Translations under genes and position numbers: made by a program | The notes under the pieces: model-generated | Seen by the model: only the letters and a program-made list of their open reading frames with translations | The model's database searches: none | Told to the model about the DNA's origin: nothing | DNA from: DAOTMI01 sp964605545 | Lineage (GTDB): Bacteria; Patescibacteriota; Microgenomatia; UBA12405 | Direction: 5' to 3' | DNA length: 64,000 nt | NCBI GenBank assembly: GCA_964605545.1 | Contig: CAZSCX010000001.1 | Location: 1 to 64,000, forward strand | Shown here: positions 6,960 through 14,126 of the stretch, piece by piece | How the letters are laid out: the number at the start of each line of letters is the position of its first letter | How positions within the stretch are numbered: the first letter of the stretch is position 1

Positions 6960-7750
6960 ATGTTGTATTCGGAGAGAAGTTTCTTTTCTTTGGTTTGAGA
7001 GATACAGGCACGGACGGAAATATATTTTTCGATACCGGAATGAGCAATTTTCTTTTTTAATAATTCATCAAGTTGAAAAATACCAGAGGAGTTGTTCATG
7101 GAAACATTTATTTGGATAGGTTTATCTTTTCCTTTGGTGATTTGGATGTTTTCGACAGCCGAAGCGGAAATGGAATAAATATTCATTTCTCCTTTTTCGT
7201 AAGGAATGCGAGAACGACCTTTGCTCATATCAAGAGCATCGGCGACACGGACAATTCCAGCTTCAATAGTGAGAGGATGACCGCCGGAACGGTGACTAAT
7301 GATGGAGTGGAGGACTTCTGAGGCAATAATTGTTTGTTCGTCGATTGGAAGAAAATCAAGAATTTGATAGAGTAGATTATTGGCAAGGAAAAGGGAATAT
7401 TCTTCATGACCATCACGACTAATAGTCATACCTAAATCGTGTAAAAGACTACCCAAGACAACAACTAATTCGGCGTGGTTTTGTGATAGATTATAATCTC
7501 TTACTAGAGACATTTGGATTTTATTTTCGGTCAACATGCGGGTTAGTTTGAGGGCAATATTGGCAACGATTTGGACATGAACCGGTCCGTGATCGGCCAT
7601 GCCGAGACGATCAATAGCGTTGATGTTGACGACACGCCAGAGGGTATTGATTTGTTTGTTATTGTTGATGTTTTTGAGAGCTTTTATCAATAATTCGTTT
7701 CCAGAGGTGGGAACATGAATATCGATATCAGGCAGGTTGGGCTTTTTCAT
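6953..7750 (-). CDS. HD-domain phosphohydrolase
   Basis: A 265-residue protein with the metal-binding HD signature: H-G-P-V-H near residue 54, L-L-H-D-L-G near 101-106, a later H-S-I-I-S-H-R near 147, and V-A-D-A-L-D-M near 168. These match stand-alone HD hydrolases that act on nucleotides or related phosphate esters. There is no transmembrane segment. A TATAAT box lies 11 nt upstream of the ATG with a short pyrimidine spacer. The substrate cannot be inferred from context. Confidence 0.8.
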   Translation of the reverse strand: MKKPNLPDIDIHVPTSGNELLIKALKNINNNKQINTLWRVVNINAIDRLGMADHGPVHVQIVANIALKLTRMLTENKIQMSLVRDYNLSQNHAELVVVLGSLLHDLGMTISRDGHEEYSLFLANNLLYQILDFLPIDEQTIIASEVLHSIISHRSGGHPLTIEAGIVRVADALDMSKGRSRIPYEKGEMNIYSISASAVENIQITKGKDKPIQINVSMNNSSGIFQLDELLKKKIAHSGIEKYISVRACISQTKEKKLLSEYNIQ

Positions 7751-7837
7751 AGATAAGGAGAATTATAGCAGATTAGAGTATATACTATTTTTAGGGTGCA
7801 ATTATATTGATATTTTTGATAGAATATAGCGTTAAAT

Positions 7838-7910
7838 GCCCAGATAGCTCAGTTGGTAGAGCATCCCCTTGGTAAGGGGAAGGTCAAGGATTCAAGTTCC
7901 TTTCTGGGCT
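7838..7910 (+). tRNA. tRNA-Thr (GGT)
   Basis: A 73-nt cloverleaf: acceptor GCCCAGA/TCTGGGC, D-arm GCTC/GAGC, anticodon stem TCCCC/GGGGA with loop TTGGTAA (anticodon GGT), T-arm AAGGA-TTCAAGT-TCCTT, and discriminator T. CCA is not encoded. Confidence 0.93.
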
Positions 7911-7917
7911 CCGGAAA

Positions 7918-7957
7918 GTAGGAGGGCTTCGCCCTCCGAAGCTTTAGCGTAGGAGGG
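7918..7957 (+). repeat. Hairpin repeat duplicating the 5' end of tRNA-Ser
   Basis: GTAGGAGGG occurs at 7918-7926 and again at 7949-7957, where its last six bases are the start of tRNA-Ser. Between them GGAGGG-CTTCG-CCCTCC forms a hairpin followed by GAAGCTTTAGC. The arrangement looks like an insertion of a short palindromic repeat with a 9-bp duplication of the tRNA 5' boundary. Confidence 0.5.
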
Positions 7958-8037
7958 TTGGCCGAGTGGTTATGGCGCTGGTTTTGAAAACCAGTGGGCG
8001 CAAGCCTTCAGGGGTTCGAATCCTCTACCCTCCGCCA
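7952..8037 (+). tRNA. tRNA-Ser (TGA)
   Basis: An 86-nt class II tRNA: acceptor GGAGGGT/ACCCTCC, anticodon stem CTGGT/ACCAG with loop TTTGAAA (anticodon TGA), long variable arm TGGGCGCAAGCCTTCA, T-arm with GGTTCGAATCC, and discriminator G. Unlike its neighbours, CCA is encoded (8035-8037). Confidence 0.93.
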
Positions 8038-8054
8038 ATTTTTGGGTATAGTGA

Positions 8055-8060
8055 TAAAAT
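8055..8060 (+). promoter_or_regulatory. Leaderless-type -10 box
   Basis: TAAAAT ends 8 nt before the ATG at 8069 and fixes that start rather than upstream in-frame codons that lie within tRNA-Ser. Confidence 0.55.
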
Positions 8061-8068
8061 GTATTAAG

Positions 8069-8443
8069 ATGCTAAAGATTGAAGGGACTGATTTGGAATT
8101 AGATAATGGTGAAATATTGATAGTTTTTGGGCCAAAAAATAGTGGAAAAACTAAATTTTTAGAAGGATATAAAAACAAAAAAGGAGTTTTGTTGTTGGAT
8201 GAGCCGAAAATAATTGATAAAGAAACCAAAAGAATTATAAAAGAGGGGATAAATAAAGTAATCATTACAACTCGGACTGGTGATGTATTAAATTTTATTA
8301 AAGCGAAAAAGGCATGTGTTTTGATTGACGGAAAGATAATGTGTGTAAATATGGCCCGGGATATTATAAAGGTAATAAATGCCGATGGATACAAAAAATG
8401 TACCCAGTGCAAGTGTTATGACAGGAAGTGTAATATAAAGTGA
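8069..8443 (+). CDS. Small P-loop (ABC-like) protein with a Cys-rich tail
   Basis: A 124-residue protein with Walker A F-G-P-K-N-S-G-K-T (about residues 20-28) and a Walker B-like G-V-L-L-L-D-E-P (about 43-50), as in ABC ATPases, but with no room for the usual signature helix and less than half the normal ABC length. The last 15 residues hold four Cys (C-T-Q-C-K-C and C), possibly a metal site. It could be a reduced ABC-type ATPase fragment or a specialised small NTPase. The stop overlaps the 3' base of the opposite-strand tRNA-Thr. Confidence 0.5.
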   Translation: MLKIEGTDLELDNGEILIVFGPKNSGKTKFLEGYKNKKGVLLLDEPKIIDKETKRIIKEGINKVIITTRTGDVLNFIKAKKACVLIDGKIMCVNMARDIIKVINADGYKKCTQCKCYDRKCNIK

Positions 8444-8513
8444 GCCTCTCCGGAGAATCGAACTCCAATCGACGGTTTACAAAACCGCTGCTCTGCCATT
8501 GAGCTAGAGAGGC
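8443..8513 (-). tRNA. tRNA-Thr (TGT)
   Basis: A 71-nt cloverleaf on the minus strand: acceptor GCCTCTC/GAGAGGC, D-arm GCTC/GAGC, anticodon stem GCGGT/ACCGT with loop TTTGTAA (anticodon TGT), T-arm TGGAG-TTCGATT-CTCCG, and discriminator T. CCA is not encoded. A TATAAT box on the minus strand (8525-8530) lies 11 nt upstream. Confidence 0.92.
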
Positions 8514-8516
8514 ATA

Positions 8517-8643
8517 TTTAATGGATTATATCAAAAAACCCCCACCGGAAGTTTACTCCAATACTGGCTTTTCCACGCTAAAAAACGTGGTGGAAAGCTA
8601 TCCTAAATGTCAAAGACACTTTTGGAACACGCAATCCATTAAA
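8517..8643. repeat. 127-bp segment bounded by 11-bp inverted repeats
   Basis: TTTAATGGATT (8517-8527) and AATCCATTAAA (8633-8643) are perfect inverted repeats. Inside is a strong hairpin GCTTTTCCACG / CGTGGTGGAAAGC (about 8567-8599) and a smaller TGTC-AAA-GACA hairpin. It may be a structured RNA or a MITE-like insertion; the left arm overlaps the tRNA-Thr promoter. It does not match SRP RNA, tmRNA or RNase P as I know them. The rest of the gap, to 8707, holds one more hairpin (AGAAGGT/ACCTTCT). Confidence 0.4.
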
Positions 8644-8695
8644 GAAGGTTAGCTAGAAAAAACACCTTCTTGGAGATATGCTCTCGGTAGGTTAA

Positions 8696-8701
8696 GATAA
8701 T
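8696..8701 (+). promoter_or_regulatory. Leaderless-type -10 box
   Basis: GATAAT ends 6 nt before the ATG of the DUF1858 gene at 8708. Confidence 0.45.
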
Positions 8702-8707
8702 TATACT

Positions 8708-8938
8708 ATGAATTTGATCAAGAAAAACATATTAATAGGTGAATTGATCGAAAAATTTCCAAAAGTGGCCGATATTTTGGTCAACAAATATGGTTTTCAT
8801 TGTGTTGGATGTATGGCAGCTGGAGGAGAGACATTAGAAGAAGGAGCAATGGTACACGGGTTTTCTCAAAAAGAAATCAAATCATTGCTAGAAGATTTAA
8901 ACAAAAGTTTATTACCGGTGAAATCAGATAAGAAATAA
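8708..8938 (+). CDS. DUF1858 domain protein
   Basis: A 76-residue protein matching DUF1858: I-G-E-L-I-E-K-F-P near the start, then the H-C-V-G-C-M-A-A-G-G-E-T-L-E-E-G-A motif (about residues 31-47) and H-G-F-S-Q-K-E-I. The C-x-x-C pair suggests a redox or metal role, and the family is often found near hybrid-cluster or disulfide enzymes, but the function is not established. It has a leaderless-type start, and its 3' end overlaps the convergent M50 protease gene by 62 nt. Confidence 0.82.
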   Translation: MNLIKKNILIGELIEKFPKVADILVNKYGFHCVGCMAAGGETLEEGAMVHGFSQKEIKSLLEDLNKSLLPVKSDKK

Positions 8939-9440
8939 GAGAATTGTTATTAAAGATTGGCATAATTAAAAATATCAAAATAATATAACCTGTGTTTCCT
9001 GGAAATAAATCAGGGAAAATATGAGAACCATCGAGGGGGTGAAAGGGGAGAAGATTAAAAATAGCTAATGAAAGGTTAATTATGATGAGATATAGAAAAA
9101 GAGGAATAAAAAATATTTTTGAAAGAAGGGTGACAAAAATAGCCAGAAGAATATTACTAATTGGTCCGGCTAGAGCAATATAGAGATAGTCACGTTTGGG
9201 GTGACGAAGGTTATATGGATCGATGGGAACAGGTTTGCCCCAGCCAAAATGGGCTATAAATAACATAAGAGTGCCGATTGGATCGAGATGAGCTAGAGGA
9301 TTGAGGGTTAAACGTCCACGTGATCGGGGAGTGGGGTCGCCGAGACGATCAGCAGCCCAGGCATGAGAAAACTCATGAATAGTGATGGCGATGATTAAAG
9401 CAATGACGCTATTTATTGTACTATTTAAAAATACGGACAT
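8877..9440 (-). CDS. Site-2 protease family (M50) membrane metalloprotease
   Basis: A 187-residue, highly hydrophobic protein with H-E-F-S-H (zinc site) in the first membrane helix, then W-A-A-D-R-L-G-D-P-T-P, G-R-L-T-L-N-P-L-A-H-L-D-P-I-G-T, the P-I-D-P-Y-N-L-R loop and N-L-L-P-F-H-P-L-D-G (second metal motif) near residue 150. It is a short stand-alone form without a PDZ domain, like many rhomboid-neighbouring M50 proteins. The ATG at 9440 is preferred to 9482 because a TATACT box ends 9 nt upstream. It is divergent from rpmB and shares its promoter. Confidence 0.85.
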   Translation of the reverse strand: MSVFLNSTINSVIALIIAITIHEFSHAWAADRLGDPTPRSRGRLTLNPLAHLDPIGTLMLFIAHFGWGKPVPIDPYNLRHPKRDYLYIALAGPISNILLAIFVTLLSKIFFIPLFLYLIIINLSLAIFNLLPFHPLDGSHIFPDLFPGNTGYIILIFLIMPIFNNNSLISYLISPVINFCLNLLAMI

Positions 9441-9446
9441 ATCTGG

Positions 9447-9455
9447 TATAGTATA
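9447..9455. promoter_or_regulatory. Overlapping divergent -10 boxes
   Basis: The sequence TATAGTATA gives TATAGT on the plus strand (9447-9452, 7 nt before the rpmB ATG) and TATACT on the minus strand (9455-9450, 9 nt before the M50 protease ATG). The boxes share three base pairs, so the two polymerases should exclude one another. Confidence 0.6.
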
Positions 9456-9459
9456 CCCC

Positions 9460-9675
9460 ATGAGAACATGTAGTTTATGCAAAAAAGGAACGGTGATGTT
9501 GCAAAACCGATCCCATGCCCAAAATAGAACGCCAAAAGCTTACAAGGCTAATATTCAAAAGATTACTTTAACTGTTGGCAAAGAAAAAATATCCGGTAAT
9601 TTCTGTACAAAGTGTATAAAGAGAATGAAGAAGGAAATTAAAGATCAACAAAAAACGGCATCTTCAAAAAAATGA
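9460..9675 (+). CDS. rpmB: 50S ribosomal protein bL28
   Basis: A 71-residue protein: M-R-T-C-S-L-C-K-K-G at the N-terminus (zinc-type C-x-x-C), N-R-S-H-A-Q-N-R-T-P-K-A-Y-K-A-N as the central signature, and a second C-T-K-C. This is a Cys-containing bL28. ATG 9460 is set by the -10 box 7 nt upstream; the longer frame from 9382 runs through the divergent protease gene. A Lys-rich tail ends the protein. Confidence 0.9.
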   Translation: MRTCSLCKKGTVMLQNRSHAQNRTPKAYKANIQKITLTVGKEKISGNFCTKCIKRMKKEIKDQQKTASSKK

Positions 9676-9709
9676 AAACACCGTTTTTAAGGTGAGAATT
9701 TAATCTCAA

Positions 9710-9793
9710 TTACTTTTTTTTGGCTTTTTTTGCCTTTTTTACTTTCTTTACTTTTTTGACTTTTTTTACTTTTTTTACCTTTTTTTTGGCCAT
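9710..9793 (-). CDS. 27-residue Lys-rich peptide
   Basis: The reading is M-A-K-K-K followed by K-K-V repeated and then K-K-A repeats, ending in K-K-K: only Met, Ala, Lys and Val. An AGGAGG lies 8 nt before the ATG, one of the few strong Shine-Dalgarno sites in this window, which argues that it is translated. It resembles the tails of histone-like or ribosomal proteins and may bind nucleic acid. It is short and low-complexity, so some doubt remains. It sits between convergent rpmB and the end of fmt. Confidence 0.55.
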   Translation of the reverse strand: MAKKKVKKVKKVKKVKKVKKAKKAKKK

Positions 9794-9958
9794 AATTTTC
9801 CTCCTTATATTTAATTAAATACTTTATTAAAATTATGTCAAATTTTTTTCTTCCTATTTATTGGCAAAATATACCTATTTATAAGCTAAAAAAATATAAA
9901 AAAAATATTTAATGTTGGAAAAATGGTGCTAATATATTGCCTTATAATAGGCAATATT
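9794..9958. other. AT-rich intergenic stretch
   Basis: This holds the AGGAGG site and presumably the promoter of the Lys-rich peptide. No tRNA, clear hairpin or open frame was seen apart from short A/T runs up to the stop of fmt. Confidence 0.5.
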
Positions 9959-10801
9959 TTAAGTGACAATTTTGTAATATTTTGCTATTTCTTTCCATGA
10001 AATTTGATTTTTACCTTCAATTTGTACAGTAAGTAAGGATAATTTTGAATTGACTATTTCGCTAGAAAAAATTTTCATTTTTAAAATTTGATTTTTTTGG
10101 TTTGTAACATTTGTCCAAGCTATCGGCCAATCGTACATAGCGCGAATAAATCTTTCAATTTTATTTATATCATTTTGCCAATTTATTTTTGCAATATCTC
10201 TGGATAGTTTGGGAAAATAAGATTTTTGTGAATGATCTTGAAAAGTCAGTTTTTTCGGGTTTTTAAAATAGTTATCCAAAACCGTATTAAGATTTTTTGC
10301 GGCAAGATCGAAAGCTTTTTGATAGAAAGAAAATGAAGTTTCTGTTTTAGAAATTGAAAATGGAATTTGAGTAATAATTGGACCATGATCAGGAAGTTCG
10401 TCTAATTGAAAAAAGCTGATAGCTGAGGTATTTTCTCCATTAATGATTTGCCAAGGAGCGGGGGTGGCACCACGGTATTTTGGTAGGGGAGAAGGATGAA
10501 TATTAATAATTTTGTATTTTGGTAAATTAATCATATCAGCGGTAAAATAGGGAGGACCGTAAGCAACAACAATAACTAAATCAGGTTTTAATTTTTTATA
10601 AATTGTAAAAAAGTTTTGATCAAAAGTATCGGTTTGTAAAAGCGGAATATTATTTTTTTTGGAAAATAAGGCAACTGGATTTGGTTCTGGTTTATCAATT
10701 TTGGTAACAACGGCAACCAGATCAATAAAATCAATTGTTTGAAGTGATTTTAAAACAATTAAAGAATGAGCAGAGGAACCAAAAAATACTACTCGAGTCA
10801 T
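9959..10801 (-). CDS. fmt: Methionyl-tRNA formyltransferase
   Basis: A 280-residue enzyme that formylates the initiator Met-tRNA using 10-formyl-THF. The N-terminal Rossmann start V-V-F-F-G-S-S, the core N-I-H-P-S-P-L-P-K-Y-R-G-A-T-P (catalytic Asn/His region, near residues 105-120), and D-H-G-P-I-I downstream are diagnostic; the C-terminal tRNA-binding domain is short. ATG 10801 is chosen over the TTG at 10807 because TATAAT (10807-10812, minus) ends 5 nt upstream. It is divergent from def, the enzyme that removes the formyl group. Confidence 0.92.
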   Translation of the reverse strand: MTRVVFFGSSAHSLIVLKSLQTIDFIDLVAVVTKIDKPEPNPVALFSKKNNIPLLQTDTFDQNFFTIYKKLKPDLVIVVAYGPPYFTADMINLPKYKIINIHPSPLPKYRGATPAPWQIINGENTSAISFFQLDELPDHGPIITQIPFSISKTETSFSFYQKAFDLAAKNLNTVLDNYFKNPKKLTFQDHSQKSYFPKLSRDIAKINWQNDINKIERFIRAMYDWPIAWTNVTNQKNQILKMKIFSSEIVNSKLSLLTVQIEGKNQISWKEIAKYYKIVT

Positions 10802-10806
10802 AGTCA

Positions 10807-10830
10807 ATTATATCTTTTATTTGGTAAAAT
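10807..10830. promoter_or_regulatory. Divergent leaderless promoters of fmt and def
   Basis: The minus-strand TATAAT (10812-10807) ends 5 nt before the fmt start. The plus-strand TAAAAT (10825-10830) ends 6 nt before the def start. The boxes do not overlap here. Confidence 0.6.
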
Positions 10831-10836
10831 AGGGAT

Positions 10837-11376
10837 ATGGATGAAATTAAGGTTTATCCCAATAAAATATTAAGAGAAGTAACAACTGAAATTAAGAGTG
10901 TTGATGGTGACTTAAAAAAAAGAATTGTTCGTTTGAAAAAATATTTGACGAATTGTAATAATGCGGCTGGTTTAGCAGCACCTCAGATGGGTTGGAATGA
11001 TAATTTTTTTGGAATTAAAGGCGAGAAAGGTAGGGTGGATATATATATAAACCCAAAAATTGTTCAAACTTGGGGAGAAAAACAGTTTTTGAAGTTAGTT
11101 TTGACGGACAATAATCAGGAAGAAGATTTTCTGGAAGGATGTTTGTCTTTTCCAAATATTTTTGGGACGGTTAAGAGATTTTATAAAATAGAAGTTGAGT
11201 GGTTGGATGGAAAAAAAATAATGGAAGGTTTTGAAGCCATTGTTTTTCAACACGAATTGGATCATTTAAATGGTATTTTGCTTATCGATAGAATTAAAGA
11301 GAGTCAGGGGCGGGTTTATCGAATTAAGGGAGAGAAGAAAGAAGAGATTGGGCTTGAGAGTTTAGTGGAGCAATAG
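10837..11376 (+). CDS. def: Peptide deformylase
   Basis: A 179-residue metalloenzyme that removes N-formyl groups from nascent proteins. All three motifs are present: G-L-A-A-P-Q-M-G (motif I), E-G-C-L-S at residues 100-104 (metal Cys), and H-E-L-D-H at 139-143 (metal His pair and catalytic Glu). The leaderless-type TAAAAT box ends 6 nt before the ATG. Pairing with divergent fmt is functionally sensible. Its last 53 nt overlap the end of the convergent TPR gene. Confidence 0.93.
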   Translation: MDEIKVYPNKILREVTTEIKSVDGDLKKRIVRLKKYLTNCNNAAGLAAPQMGWNDNFFGIKGEKGRVDIYINPKIVQTWGEKQFLKLVLTDNNQEEDFLEGCLSFPNIFGTVKRFYKIEVEWLDGKKIMEGFEAIVFQHELDHLNGILLIDRIKESQGRVYRIKGEKKEEIGLESLVEQ

Positions 11377-11917
11377 AAATAGTTTTTTCTAAGTATTTTT
11401 TGGCGAGATCGTATTTTTTTTGAGCATAGTAAATTTTTCCAAGAGCAAAATGGGCGTCGTCGTAATTATCTTTTAATTGAACAGCATTTTGATAAAAAGG
11501 AATAGCTTCTTCGTTTTTGCCGGCGGCTTGCAGAAATTGGCCAATTAACCAGGGAATTTTTGGATCAGTTGGAGCGAGTCGGCTGATAGTTTCCAGGGTA
11601 GTAAGACTTTTAAGATAGTATTTAGTATCAATATTGGAGAAGTAAAAGAAAGTCTGAGCTCTTTCTTTTAAAATATTGAGATTGGCAGGAGAGATAGAAA
11701 CGGCCTTGTCGGAGTATTTGATAGCTTGAAGATTGTTGTCTTGAGCTAATATGAGTCCTAATTGGGAATAATAAGTCGGTTCAGTGGGATTGAGAGCGAT
11801 GGCGGTGTAATAATCGTAACGATTAAAAGCAATATCGGCGCAATAAAAGGAGACGATAGATTTTAATAGATAGACTGTTGAGAGGATGACAACGAAAGTG
11901 AGGATTTTATTTTTCAT
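11324..11917 (-). CDS. TPR protein, partner of the O-antigen-ligase-like protein
   Basis: A 197-residue protein with an N-terminal membrane helix (about residues 5-25) and then tetratricopeptide repeats: A-L-N-P-T-E-P-T-Y-Y-S-Q-L-G, A-I-K-Y-S-D-K-A-V-S-I-S-P, E-E-A-I-P-F-Y-Q-N-A, A-H-F-A-L-G-K-I-Y-Y-A-Q-K-K-Y-D-L-A. In related Wzy-type proteins such repeats form the C-terminal part of one chain; here the frame is separate. The chosen ATG (11917) overlaps the upstream stop by 11 nt, and an alternative start at 11965 overlaps it more. There is no Shine-Dalgarno. It may be a split gene or a -1/+1 frameshift site. Confidence 0.65.
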   Translation of the reverse strand: MKNKILTFVVILSTVYLLKSIVSFYCADIAFNRYDYYTAIALNPTEPTYYSQLGLILAQDNNLQAIKYSDKAVSISPANLNILKERAQTFFYFSNIDTKYYLKSLTTLETISRLAPTDPKIPWLIGQFLQAAGKNEEAIPFYQNAVQLKDNYDDAHFALGKIYYAQKKYDLAKKYLEKTISIAPLNSQAQSLLSSLP

Positions 11918-13052
11918 TGGAAAGGAGAGCAGGTAATAAATAAAAATAAAGAGAAATAACAACAACAGAAAATCCTGAAAAATTGGTAATGAGTATGGAT
12001 AGATAGGCAGCCAGATAAATAAATTGTTTTTTCTTGAAAAATTGAAAGAGAGAGCTAATAATAATTATCGAATAGGAAATAAAACCGAAGGTGCCGGTTG
12101 TGGCTAGATAGTTAATATATTCGTTATGAGCTTTGTTATAAAGATATTCCCATTCTGAAGTTAAATTATGGGAGGCGGGACGGGTCCAGTAATAACTATA
12201 AGCGAAAGATTCGACACCGGTACCAATAAGAGGGTATCTTTTGTAGAGATCGATAGCTCCTTGCCAGACAATTTTTCTAATATTTTCGGAAGCGGTAATG
12301 TTGAGATTTGGCGTAGTGGGTAGATTAGGTTTTTTGTTGAGAAAAAAGAAAGCAACTAGAGATATTAAAAGAAGACTATTAATAAGACGAACTTTTGATT
12401 TACCTAATAAGAAAGGGAGAATGAGAATTGAAGCAATAATTCCGGTTTTGGAACGAGTAAAAATTAGACAAAAGAAAAAAAGAATTGCAAAAGGGGAATC
12501 AAAAAATAGGGCGATAAGAATACAAAGATAGGCGGCTAGCCAATTTGGTTGTCCAAGAGTGGAAAAGACTCGGTTTTGAACATCCTGAATCCAGATATGT
12601 TTATCGATACCGAAATGTTCCAAAATACCATATGTTGCAACTATTATGCCTGATATTAAGGAAAATATAAGTATTTCTTTTTTTAATTTATTATCAAGAT
12701 AGACGACTAAAATCAAATAAAGTAAGGCATAAGAAAGAAGAGAGAGAAGTCCACCGTTAAGACGGGAGTAATAACCAAAAATGGAGGTATGAGGGTCAAT
12801 GGAAAAAATTGTCGAAATTATTTGAGAAATAATAAAAATTAAAAGAGGAATATCAAGAAAGCTTCTTTTAAAAAGAATTTGTCGATAATTGATAACATTA
12901 ATAAGGTGTAAACTTAGGATTAAAGTACTTATAAAATAAACAAAATACATTTTGGGAAGTTCAAAAAGTTCTGAATTCATGGAATTAAAAATCAGAGGAG
13001 TGACAAAAAAAAGAGTACCAAAAAGAAATTTAATGGTCCGAGTATAATTCAT
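11907..13052 (-). CDS. O-antigen ligase / polymerase-like membrane protein (Wzy_C type)
   Basis: A 381-residue polytopic membrane protein with about ten hydrophobic segments and the family's periplasmic loop ending in G-T-G-V-E-S-F-A-Y-S-Y-Y, followed by K-A-H-N-E-Y-I-N-Y-L-A-T-T-G (about residues 300-325). This matches Wzy_C glycan ligases/polymerases. It likely transfers or polymerises surface glycan. It starts with a minus-strand TATACT box 6 nt upstream, overlapping the divergent mreB promoter. The TPR protein follows in the same direction with a short overlap. Confidence 0.8.
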   Translation of the reverse strand: MNYTRTIKFLFGTLFFVTPLIFNSMNSELFELPKMYFVYFISTLILSLHLINVINYRQILFKRSFLDIPLLIFIISQIISTIFSIDPHTSIFGYYSRLNGGLLSLLSYALLYLILVVYLDNKLKKEILIFSLISGIIVATYGILEHFGIDKHIWIQDVQNRVFSTLGQPNWLAAYLCILIALFFDSPFAILFFFCLIFTRSKTGIIASILILPFLLGKSKVRLINSLLLISLVAFFFLNKKPNLPTTPNLNITASENIRKIVWQGAIDLYKRYPLIGTGVESFAYSYYWTRPASHNLTSEWEYLYNKAHNEYINYLATTGTFGFISYSIIIISSLFQFFKKKQFIYLAAYLSILITNFSGFSVVVISLYFYLLPALLSNEK

Positions 13053-13058
13053 ATTTAT

Positions 13059-13066
13059 AGTATACT
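13059..13066. promoter_or_regulatory. Palindromic overlapping divergent -10 boxes
   Basis: AGTATACT gives TATACT on the plus strand (13061-13066, 7 nt before the mreB ATG) and TATACT on the minus strand (13064-13059, 6 nt before the Wzy-like ATG). The boxes share four base pairs. Confidence 0.62.
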
Positions 13067-13073
13067 TGACTAG

Positions 13074-14126
13074 ATGTTGTTTGGTAATCTATTTTCTAAT
13101 TTTAGTTGGGATATTGGAGTTGATTTGGGTACATGTAATACTTTGATATATTTAAAAGATCGGGGAGTAATAATTAATGAACCGACAATGATTGCCAGGA
13201 TCAAAAAAAAGAGATGGATGGGCTTATCGGCACCAAAATTTAATTTCTCTCGACCAATTGCTTATGGTTATAAAGCCAAGGAAATGTTTGAAAGAGAACC
13301 AATGCAGATTGAAGTAGTGAGTCCAATAAAAAATGGAAGTATTCAGGATTTAGATGCTTTGGAAAAATTAATAGGGTATTATTTTAAATTAATTCATGAA
13401 ATTCCCGGTAAATATCCTAAGATTATAAAGCCAAGAGTAGTGGTAGGAGTGCCGGCTTTTTTGAACCAAGTTAATAAAAGGGCAATTTCAGAATTATTTA
13501 AAGGAGTGGGAGCGCGACAGGTGATTATGTGTGATCAATGTGTTTTATCAGCGGTGGGGAGAGGAATGCCTTTGGAGACTTCAATGGGAACTATGATAGT
13601 TGATGTTGGTGGCGGAAAAACCGAAGTAACGGTAGTTTCGATGGGAGGAATTGTAGTGGGAAAAAATATTAATGTTGCCGGAAAAAGCTTAAATCAAGAT
13701 GTGATGAGTTATTTGAAAATGAAATACAATATGATTATTGGACAGTTAACAGCGGAAAAAATAAAAATTGCCGGTGGAGGATTAGTACGAGGGAGAGATA
13801 TGTCTTGCGGATTACCAAAAAGTATTAAGGTGACTAGTAATGAAATAAAAGAAGCGATTGGTTTGAGTTTAAATAAGATTGTTAAAACAGTTACCCGGGT
13901 TTTGGATGAAACTCCTCCAGAGTTGATGGACGGAATTCTAAAAAAAGGAATAATGTTGGTTGGATCTGGATCAAAAATTGAAGGGTTGGCAAAAATGATC
14001 GAAGATGAGGTAAAAATTGGAGCGAGGGTGGTAGATGAACCGGAATATTCAGTGATTAGAGGTTGTGGAGAATTGATTGAGAATCCTGAAAAGTTGTCCT
14101 TAATTAAGGTTATTTCAAATGGGTAA
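13074..14126 (+). CDS. mreB: Rod shape-determining protein MreB
   Basis: A 350-residue actin-fold ATPase that organises lateral wall synthesis. The phosphate 1 motif G-V-D-L-G-T-C-N-T is at about residues 15-23, P-R-V-V-V-G-V-P is near 120, phosphate 2 V-D-V-G-G-G-K-T-E is near 170, and the adenosine motif L-V-G-S-G-S-K-I-E-G-L near 300. The canonical T-G-G is G-S-G here. The length fits the family. It begins a three-gene operon with PBP2 and dprA (8- and 4-nt overlaps), driven by a leaderless promoter. Confidence 0.92.
   Translation: MLFGNLFSNFSWDIGVDLGTCNTLIYLKDRGVIINEPTMIARIKKKRWMGLSAPKFNFSRPIAYGYKAKEMFEREPMQIEVVSPIKNGSIQDLDALEKLIGYYFKLIHEIPGKYPKIIKPRVVVGVPAFLNQVNKRAISELFKGVGARQVIMCDQCVLSAVGRGMPLETSMGTMIVDVGGGKTEVTVVSMGGIVVGKNINVAGKSLNQDVMSYLKMKYNMIIGQLTAEKIKIAGGGLVRGRDMSCGLPKSIKVTSNEIKEAIGLSLNKIVKTVTRVLDETPPELMDGILKKGIMLVGSGSKIEGLAKMIEDEVKIGARVVDEPEYSVIRGCGELIENPEKLSLIKVISNG

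Noticed and set aside
8517..8643. 6S RNA, SRP RNA or T-box assignment
   Set aside because: The conserved SRP GGAA tetraloop context, T-box sequence and 6S open-bubble layout could not be found; only the inverted repeat and hairpins are supported.
9382..9459. Longer start for rpmB
   Set aside because: The extension runs antisense through the M50 protease 5' end and lies upstream of the -10 box; the bL28 fold starts at M-R-T-C.
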